From DATBHM01 sp963772375 (GTDB lineage Bacteria > Actinomycetota > UBA4738 > JACQTL01): a stretch of 64,000 nucleotides of DNA. This document shows positions 58,550 through 64,000 of this stretch, in pieces. Position 1 is the stretch's first letter. Each line of letters begins with the position of its first letter. The notes beneath the pieces are model-generated. The model saw nothing but the letters and a program-made list of their open reading frames with translations, had not been told where the DNA came from and searched no databases. The stretch is from assembly GCA_963772375.1 (NCBI GenBank), contig CAVYXG010000005.1:992001-1056000 (forward strand), written 5' to 3'. A program made the translations under genes and the position numbers.

Positions 58550-59986
58550 GTGCCGCCGAAGTCTCATCGAACGCTCGCTGTCGTCGTGATGGCCGCCGGA
58601 CTGGGCAAGCGGCTGAGGTCGGCCAGGCCGAAGGTGCTGCACGAGGTCCTCGGCCGGCCGGTGCTCTGGTACGTCCTGCGCGCCGCACAGGCGGCGAAGC
58701 CGAGCCGGATCGTCGTCGTCGTCCACCACGACCGCGAGGACGTCGAGGCCGCGGTCCGGTCGTGGGGCGTCGAACCGAGGCCCGTGTTCGTCGACCAGGA
58801 GAAGATGCTCGGGACCGGCCACGCCGTCCTCCAGGCCGAGGCGGCCGTGGGCCGGGTGCACGACGTGCTCGTGCTCCCCGGCGACGAGCCGCTGACCGAC
58901 GCCGAACAGGTGAAAGGCATCCTCGCGCTCCACCGGCGCCGCGACGTCGCCGCGGTGATCCAGACGACCGTCCCCGACGACGCGCGCGGGTTCGCCCGGG
59001 TGATCCGCGACGGGCGCGGCGAGTTCGTCCGCCTCGCGGAGGGCTCCGACGCCACCCGGCAGGAGCTCGCCGTCACCGAGGTGGCCACCAGCGTGTACAC
59101 GTTCCGGAGGGATGCGCTCTACGCGGCCCTGCCGCTGGTCGGGCGGGAGAACCGCCAGCGCGAGTACTACCTGCCGGACGTCCTCGGGATCCTGCACGAG
59201 AAGGGCGATCGCATCGCGGTCCAGCTGGTCGACAACGGCGGCAGCGTCGGTGCGAACTCCCGATCGGAGATGGCCGGAACTGCGAGCGTGCTGCAGCGTC
59301 GCATCAACGAACGCCACATGGCCAACGGGGTGAGCTTCGTCGACCCCCGGACGACCTTCGTCGGGCCCGAGGTCGCGATCGGGCAGGACTCGACGCTGTA
59401 CCCGATGACGTTCCTGGAGGGCTCGACGCGGATCGGGCGCGGCGCGGAGATCGGGCCGAACGCCCGCCTGGTCGACAGCACGGTGGGCGACAGGTCGACG
59501 GTGCAGTTCGCCGTGGTCCGGGGCTCGACGATCGCCGAGGACGTGAACGTCGGGCCGTTCGCCAGCCTCCGGCCGGGCACGGTGATGGAGCGCGGCTCGA
59601 AGGCGGGGACGTTCGTCGAGATCAAGGGGTCGCGCGTCGGGCAGGGCTCGAAGGTGCCCCATCTGTCCTACGTCGGCGACGCGGACATCGGCAGCGGGGT
59701 GAACATCGGGGCCGCGACCGTCACCGTCAACTACGATGGGTGGGACAAGCACCGCACCGTGATCGGGGACGACGTGAAGATCGGCTCGGACACGATGCTC
59801 GTGGCGCCGGTCGAGGTCGGCGACGGCGCGATGACGGGCGCCGGTTCCGTCATCACGAGGGACGTGCCGCCCGGCGCCCTCGCCATCGAGCGCTCGGAGC
59901 AGCGCAACGTCGAGGGCTTCCGCGAGCGCAAGGAGGCGCTCCACCGCTCGCGCTCGAAGCGCGGTCGGTCGAAGGGTGAGGGCTGA
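58550..59986 (+). CDS. glmU: Bifunctional UDP-GlcNAc pyrophosphorylase / glucosamine-1-phosphate acetyltransferase
   Basis: This 478-residue enzyme makes UDP-GlcNAc for peptidoglycan. The N-terminal uridyltransferase has VVVMAAGLGKRLRSARPKVL (the usual Thr of GTRM is Lys), KMLGTGHAVLQAE and LPGDEPL. The C-terminal left-handed beta-helix has DSTLYPMTFLEGSTRIGRGA-type hexapeptides, KGSRVGQGSKVPHLSYVGD and ATVTVNYDGWDKHRT. The GTG at 58550 with AAGGA fits the family start. It is followed by prs after 13 bases. Confidence 0.95.
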   Translation: MPPKSHRTLAVVVMAAGLGKRLRSARPKVLHEVLGRPVLWYVLRAAQAAKPSRIVVVVHHDREDVEAAVRSWGVEPRPVFVDQEKMLGTGHAVLQAEAAVGRVHDVLVLPGDEPLTDAEQVKGILALHRRRDVAAVIQTTVPDDARGFARVIRDGRGEFVRLAEGSDATRQELAVTEVATSVYTFRRDALYAALPLVGRENRQREYYLPDVLGILHEKGDRIAVQLVDNGGSVGANSRSEMAGTASVLQRRINERHMANGVSFVDPRTTFVGPEVAIGQDSTLYPMTFLEGSTRIGRGAEIGPNARLVDSTVGDRSTVQFAVVRGSTIAEDVNVGPFASLRPGTVMERGSKAGTFVEIKGSRVGQGSKVPHLSYVGDADIGSGVNIGAATVTVNYDGWDKHRTVIGDDVKIGSDTMLVAPVEVGDGAMTGAGSVITRDVPPGALAIERSEQRNVEGFRERKEALHRSRSKRGRSKGEG

Positions 59987-59999
59987 CAAGGGGGATCCG

Positions 60000-60980
60000 G
60001 TGGAGATCGTCACCAAGAAGCACCTCATGCTCTTCGCGGGGACATCGCACCCCGACCTCGCGCAGGAGATCGCCGAGGAGCTCGGCATCCCGATCTCGCC
60101 GTGCGAGATCCGGCGGTTCGCCTCGAGCGAGGTCTACGTCCGGCCGGTCGACAGCGTGCGGGGCGCGGACGTGTTCATCATCCAGACCAGCACGCCGCCG
60201 GTGAACGAGACGATCATGGAGCTGCTGCTCATGATCGACGCGATGAAGCGCGCGTCCGCGAAGCGCGTCACGGCGGTCATCCCGTACTACGGCTACTCCC
60301 GGCAGGACAAGAAGGCGCTGGCCCGGGAGCCGATCTCCGCGAAGCTCATCGCCGACCTGCTGACCGCTGCCGGCACCGACCGCGTGGTGTCGGTCGACCT
60401 GCACTCCGGACAGATCCAGGGGTTCTTCGACTTCCCGTTCGACCACCTGACGGCGCTGCCGATCCTGGCCGACTTCCTGCGCGACCAGACAGGGCTGTCC
60501 GGCGAGCAGATCACCGTGGTCGCGCCGGACGCCGGCCGCGTCAAGGTCGCCGAACGGCTGCAGCAGGCCCTGCACGCCGACATCGCGTACATCAACAAGC
60601 GCCGGTCGAAGTACGAGGCGCACAAGATCGAGGCGGTCGAGGTGGTCGGCGACGTGGACGGCCAGGTCTGCATCCTCGTCGACGACATGATCGACACGGC
60701 GGGGACCATGGTCCAGGGCGCCCAGGCGCTGGCGGAGCGCGGCGCGCGCGCGATCTACACGGCCGCGACCCACGGGCTGTTCAACGGCAAGGCCGTCCCC
60801 AACATCGAGGAGTCGCAGATCTCGCAGGTGGTCGTGACCAACACCCTCCCGATTCCCGACGAGCGGCAGTTCTCCAAGCTGAAGTGCCTGTCGATCGCGC
60901 CGATCATCGCTAGCGCGCTGCGCGCGGTGTTCGAGGACACGAGCGTCAGCGAGATCTTCCACGGCGAGAACATGCCGTAA
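60000..60980 (+). CDS. prs: Ribose-phosphate pyrophosphokinase
   Basis: This 326-residue enzyme makes PRPP from ribose 5-phosphate and ATP for nucleotides, His and Trp. It has FAGTSHPDLAQEIAEELG, RFASSEVYVRP, YYGYSRQDKKALAREPIS, DLHSGQIQGFF and the PRPP loop ILVDDMIDTAGTMVQGA. GTG 60000 is preceded by AAGGGGG; a GTG at 59976 is an alternative. It is in an operon with glmU, as in Rv1017c-Rv1018c, and ends at a strong terminator. Confidence 0.97.
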   Translation: MEIVTKKHLMLFAGTSHPDLAQEIAEELGIPISPCEIRRFASSEVYVRPVDSVRGADVFIIQTSTPPVNETIMELLLMIDAMKRASAKRVTAVIPYYGYSRQDKKALAREPISAKLIADLLTAAGTDRVVSVDLHSGQIQGFFDFPFDHLTALPILADFLRDQTGLSGEQITVVAPDAGRVKVAERLQQALHADIAYINKRRSKYEAHKIEAVEVVGDVDGQVCILVDDMIDTAGTMVQGAQALAERGARAIYTAATHGLFNGKAVPNIEESQISQVVVTNTLPIPDERQFSKLKCLSIAPIIASALRAVFEDTSVSEIFHGENMP

Positions 60981-60998
60981 CGGTTCCAGGGAATGAAG

Positions 60999-61030
60999 GA
61001 GCCCGGCCGCTCCGCACCGCGGCCGGGCTC
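60999..61030 (+). terminator. Terminator hairpin between prs and the convergent membrane protein gene
   Basis: GAGCCCGGCCGC (60999-61010) and GCGGCCGGGCTC (61019-61030) form a perfect 12-base stem with an 8-base loop. It lies 18 bases after the prs stop and 11 bases before the end of the convergent gene, so it can act in both directions. Confidence 0.8.
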
Positions 61031-61041
61031 TGCTGCGTCCG

Positions 61042-62865
61042 CTACGGCGAGGGAGCCGCGCTCGGGTCGGTCGCGGGTTCCGTCACGGGGCAGAGGATGC
61101 TGACCGCATTCGGGATCGCCTCACAGGTCGCCGGGTCCGCCCCCCCGACCTGGCAGGCTTCCCGGGCGCCGGACCCGCTCGCGTCGGACGCTGGCGACGG
61201 GCACATCCGGGGCGCCGGGCAGGCGCTGTTCGTCTCCGTGGCGCCGTTCGTCGTCGTCACGTCGCGGCAGACGATGCACGTCAGCTCCGGCGGGTTGCCG
61301 GAGGTGTGCACGGACGGGCAATCGGGAATCGCGCACATGGCGTTGTCCGGGCAGTTGAGGCAGTCCTTGGCCGCGCCGTTGGCACCGCCGGCAGGGATCG
61401 TCGGGCATGCGGTCGGGATCGGCGGACAGGTCACGTCGGGGTTGGCGCCGCCGACGGCGCCGGGACATGCGATCGGCGGCCCGGGCTCGACCACGTTCCC
61501 GTTCAGGTCGTAGTCCTGGTGGGCGACGACGGCCCCGTCGGCGTCGAGCGCGACGACCTCGCCCTGCTTCGACGAAGGGTTGGGGAGCTCGGTCAGGAAG
61601 TAGCTCCGGTCGATGCCGGTCGCGGCCGGCGCCGGGAGGAGCGGCACGTCGACCGCGTCACCCCCGTCGGGCCGAACCTCGACCCTGGCCGCCGTGGCGA
61701 CCACCGAGCCCACCACGACCGGGGGGGATTCCCCGGCGACGGTCGTCACGGTCGCGTCGAGGTCGGGCTGGGACGGCTGTTGGCCGGAGGCGCTGGCCGA
61801 CGCCCAGCCGAACCCGGCGTTCGCCATCTCCACCTCCATGCCGCTGTTCTCGCCGTCGACGAGGATCACCCAATCGGCGCCGCTGTCGGTGGTCCCGCCG
61901 GCGACGACGGTGCTCACCGTCGTTCTGGCATCCGCCTGCGTCCCCGGCACGAGCGGCCCGGACGAGACGGTGCCACCCATGAACACACCGCGGCCGGCCT
62001 CGGGATAGGTGATCGAGTCGTACGCATCGAGCATCGCCCGGCGGTCGGCGTCGGAGACGCCCGCGCCCATCCTCGCCACCGCGTGGAACGTCATCGGCCC
62101 CTGCACGACGGCCCCCTCGTACGTCGTCGAACCGTCGGAGCACGTCCCGGCCGGCTCCAGGCCCTGCGTCGCGTCGCTCGCCGCCGGGTCCGGTCGGACC
62201 TGCATCGCGGCGTCGCTCGCCCCCACGTCGGTGCCGTCGCAGGTGAGGTCCATCAGGTGGTCGGGGTCGATGTTCGCCAGCTGGAGGTACGAGCCGGCGA
62301 AGGCGAGGATGGCCTTGCCCCGGACCGCCGTGTCCCCGCCGGCCGTTCCGCCCGAGGGATCCTTGCCGTCTCCGCTCGAACCGGTGGTCCCGCTTGCCCC
62401 GGAGGCTCCGGAGACGCCGCTGGTGCCGGAGACGCCGCTGGCGCCGCTCGGACCGCTGACGCCCGTGGGCCCACTCGTGCCGACCGGTGTCTCCGACGGC
62501 GGCGGCGCCGGGACCACCGGCCCGCCCGGGCCGACGACCGGCGGGATGGCCACGGTCGCCCGCTGCAGCGCCCAGTCGTAGGGGTAGGTGACTGTGTAGC
62601 CGTCGAGCGTGACCGTCCGAGTGGAGCCCGGCCCGCCCAGGGAGCTGACCTGCTGCCCGCGGCCGCGACCGATCGCCTGCACCCCGAGGATGGCGCCGCC
62701 GATCACGGCGATCGCGGTCACGCCCGAGACGAGCGCCGTGCTCACCTGCCTCCGGCGCGTCCGTCGCAGCACCCGGTCGGGCGCCTGCGGCGACGCGAGC
62801 GGCTGTGCGCCGTGGTCCTGGAGCGTCTCGTGAAGCCGTTCCTCGAACTCGTCGAACTCGCTCAT
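61042..62865 (-). CDS. ECF-coupled membrane protein with collagen-like and Cys-rich regions
   Basis: This 607-residue protein has a cytoplasmic N-terminus of about 42 residues, one membrane helix (about 43-66), and an external part. After a beta region it carries about ten collagen-like triplets of the type GVS/GAS/GPS (near residues 130-165), a large beta-rich domain (about 180-470), and a C-terminal region with 14 Cys residues. The start overlaps the ECF sigma stop (ATGA), so it is a probable anti-sigma or sensor partner. Which part senses the signal is unknown. No zinc anti-sigma motif is seen. Confidence 0.75.
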   Translation of the reverse strand: MSEFDEFEERLHETLQDHGAQPLASPQAPDRVLRRTRRRQVSTALVSGVTAIAVIGGAILGVQAIGRGRGQQVSSLGGPGSTRTVTLDGYTVTYPYDWALQRATVAIPPVVGPGGPVVPAPPPSETPVGTSGPTGVSGPSGASGVSGTSGVSGASGASGTTGSSGDGKDPSGGTAGGDTAVRGKAILAFAGSYLQLANIDPDHLMDLTCDGTDVGASDAAMQVRPDPAASDATQGLEPAGTCSDGSTTYEGAVVQGPMTFHAVARMGAGVSDADRRAMLDAYDSITYPEAGRGVFMGGTVSSGPLVPGTQADARTTVSTVVAGGTTDSGADWVILVDGENSGMEVEMANAGFGWASASASGQQPSQPDLDATVTTVAGESPPVVVGSVVATAARVEVRPDGGDAVDVPLLPAPAATGIDRSYFLTELPNPSSKQGEVVALDADGAVVAHQDYDLNGNVVEPGPPIACPGAVGGANPDVTCPPIPTACPTIPAGGANGAAKDCLNCPDNAMCAIPDCPSVHTSGNPPELTCIVCRDVTTTNGATETNSACPAPRMCPSPASDASGSGAREACQVGGADPATCEAIPNAVSILCPVTEPATDPSAAPSP

Positions 62866-63422
62866 GGTTCCTCGCTCTCGTCGTGCGGCCCGACTTCGGC
62901 CCGCAGCGCCTGCATCCCGCGCTGGATCAACGACTTCGCGGCGGCGTTCGAACACCGCATCGTCGTCGCGACCTCGCGCTCGGAGAGGTCCTCGTAGTAC
63001 CGGAGCACCACCGCGGCGCGCTGGCGCTCCGGCAGGGTCTGCACGGCCCGCCACAGCTCGTCGCGCGATGCGACGTCCGGGTCCTCGTGGCTCGCCGGGG
63101 GCCTGGTGGCCTCTCGCTTCAGGTACGCCCGCTCCAGCCGCCGCCGGCGGAGCTGCGACGTGAACAGGTTCACCACGGTCCTTCGCAGGTAGCCCTCGAA
63201 CGCGCCGGAGTCGCGGAGGTGCCGGAAGCGGCCGGCCACCCGTACGAACGCCTCCTGCACGAGGTCCTCCGCGAGGGAGCGGTCGCCGGTCAGGAGGTAC
63301 GCGAGCCCCACGGCGGCGCCGGCGTGCCGCTCGTACAGCTCGGCCAGCCCGCCCTTCTCGGATTGCGGTGCGTCGGTCCGTTCCGCTTCACGGACCTCGA
63401 TCATGGGTGGTTCCGGATCCAT
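62862..63422 (-). CDS. ECF sigma factor, SigE-like
   Basis: This protein of about 186 residues has sigma region 2 with RSLAEDLVQEAFVRVAGRF and region 4 with QTLPERQRAAVVLRYYEDLS and SEREVATTMRCSNAAAKSLI. It resembles the actinobacterial SigE-type (SigE70) ECF group. The ATG at 63422 or the one at 63404 could be the start. ATGA overlap couples it to the Cys-rich membrane protein. Region 4 binding targets are unknown. Confidence 0.87.
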   Translation of the reverse strand: MDPEPPMIEVREAERTDAPQSEKGGLAELYERHAGAAVGLAYLLTGDRSLAEDLVQEAFVRVAGRFRHLRDSGAFEGYLRRTVVNLFTSQLRRRRLERAYLKREATRPPASHEDPDVASRDELWRAVQTLPERQRAAVVLRYYEDLSEREVATTMRCSNAAAKSLIQRGMQALRAEVGPHDESEEP

Positions 63423-63516
63423 GGGCCCACGAACTATGGACGCACGAGGGGTCCGGGAGGTAGCGGCGCGCCGGTGCATGCTTCCTTTCGTCGAGGGGTA
63501 CACAGGGTTGGAAGGC

Positions 63517-63538
63517 CGGAACCGACCGCGCGGTTCCG
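63517..63538. promoter_or_regulatory. Inverted repeat with GGAACC on both strands
   Basis: CGGAACCG (63517-63524) and CGGTTCCG (63531-63538) are perfect 8-base complements with a 6-base loop, in the 141-base gap between the ECF gene and the CsbD-like gene. GGAACC is the usual ECF -35 core and occurs facing both ways, so autoregulation is possible. No matching -10 is clear on either side. Confidence 0.35.
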
Positions 63539-63563
63539 CCTGCCCCCCGAAAGGAGCGACGAG

Positions 63564-63822
63564 ATGGCCGTCACGAAGCGCGCGAAGTCCGTCGTGGACC
63601 AGGTGGTCGGCACCGCCAAGGAGACCATCGGCCGCGTCACCGGCAAAGGCCACTGGTACGGCGCGCTCGACCGCCACGAAGGCGAAGGCGACGAACAAGA
63701 GCGCCCCCAAGAAGACGGCCGCCAAGGCCAAGGCGAGCGCCCAGAAGACCGCGGGCCGAGCGAAGGCCACGGCCGCGAAGACGAAGGCCAGCGCGAAGTC
63801 GCGGGCCAAGCGGGCCACCTGA
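63564..63822 (+). pseudogene. CsbD-like / histone H1-like small protein, frameshifted
   Basis: AAGGAG and ATG 63564 open a frame reading AVTKRAKSVVDQVVGTAKET and IGRVTG, like CsbD stress proteins. From about 63635 that frame becomes unlike protein, while the +1 frame reads a Lys/Ala-rich tail with KAKATNKSAPKKTAAKAK and AKTKASAKSRAKRAT to a TGA at 63820-63822. A single-base difference near the AAA at about 63647 would join them to a protein of about 86 residues. It may be a sequencing error, a true mutation or programmed frameshift. A DNA-compacting or stress role is inferred. Confidence 0.6.
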
Positions 63823-63832
63823 CGACGCGGCT

Positions 63833-64000
63833 TCAGATGTAGCCGAGCTCGGTCAGGCGCTGCTCGATCTCGGCTTGCTGCTCCGGCGTCGTGGGCTCGG
63901 CGGGTTGGTCCCACCGGCCCCACGACGCCAGCGCCATGTCGAGCTGCTCGCGGAGGCGCTTCACCGTCTCCACCCGGACCGCCGACAGATCGGTCTGCTC
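63833..64000 (-). CDS. C-terminal end of a probable sulfatase/phosphatase-superfamily protein (partial)
   Basis: The window ends inside this minus-strand gene. The 55 visible residues contain VETVKRLREQLDMALASWGR and the ending IEQRLTELGYI, the usual C-terminal pattern of sulfatase-type hydrolases. No active-site residues are visible, so the assignment is tentative. Confidence 0.5.
   Translation of the reverse strand, partial: EQTDLSAVRVETVKRLREQLDMALASWGRWDQPAEPTTPEQQAEIEQRLTELGYI

Noticed and set aside
62395..62475. Repeated 9-base units resembling a tandem repeat locus
   Set aside because: They encode the collagen-like GxS triplets of the ECF-coupled membrane protein.
1..64000. CRISPR arrays, insertion sequences, phage genes, rRNA
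   Set aside because: No regularly spaced direct repeats, transposase or integrase motifs, phage structural genes or rRNA segments were seen.

Overview
The window is about 70% GC with dense genes, many 4-base ATGA/GTGA stop-start overlaps and many GTG starts. Actinobacterial markers are a WhiB regulator, a PMT mannosyltransferase divergent from rsmI, a paired ArsA/Get3-like ATPase locus beside a PASTA-containing class A PBP, and a G5-domain wall protein between tatD and rsmA. I read it as a chromosomal segment of an actinomycete-related bacterium that I cannot place to genus. No insertion sequence, prophage, CRISPR array or rRNA was seen.

Layout. 1-1332: end of an acyl-CoA dehydrogenase, a crotonase and a RidA-like protein. 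1380-6306: small ORF and a three-gene FtsX/MacB-type ABC exporter. 6314-7829: ECF sigma factor with membrane partner. 7873-17201: genes that fit aerobic anthranilate/tryptophan catabolism (acyl-CoA dehydrogenase, PaaK-type CoA ligase, aminobenzoyl-CoA/salicylyl-CoA monooxygenase-reductase, luciferase-like monooxygenase, hotdog thioesterase, tryptophan 2,3-dioxygenase), interleaved with two TMEM175-type channels and a lipoprotein. 17271-19657: Ntn-hydrolase-fold DUF1028 protein, GH1 glycosidase, tRNA-Pro. 19841-28891: a block resembling mycobacterial Rv3678c-Rv3683 (metallophosphoesterase, PBP, ArsA pair, WhiB, RidA) plus YqeY and NfeD. 28884-33225: selB, selA and topoisomerase IB. 33335-40760: acyl-CoA dehydrogenase, SDR-P450 pair, membrane protein, HAD phosphatase, orphan NuoD, alkyl-base DNA glycosylase. 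40765-44887: receiver-like protein, a divergent pair of a 28-residue exported peptide and an XRE-TPR regulator, CPBP protein, HAD phosphatase, metallopeptidase. 44895-60980: a housekeeping block resembling Rv1002c-Rv1018c (pmt, rsmI, metG, tatD, G5/RlpA protein, rsmA, ispE, glmU, prs), interrupted at 53764-58549 by an island of secreted, repeat-bearing and decaying genes. 61042-64000: ECF sigma factor with a collagen-like, Cys-rich partner, a frameshifted CsbD/histone-like gene and the end of a probable sulfatase.

How genes may work together. Tryptophan opened by KynA can yield anthranilate, which a CoA ligase, the flavin monooxygenase-reductase, a crotonase and acyl-CoA dehydrogenases could take into central metabolism. 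Kynureninase and a classical formamidase are not in the window. The most unusual locus is 41370-42982: a tiny signal-peptide-like ORF with its own promoter, divergent from a TPR regulator of RRNPP-like architecture, which suggests a peptide pheromone circuit.
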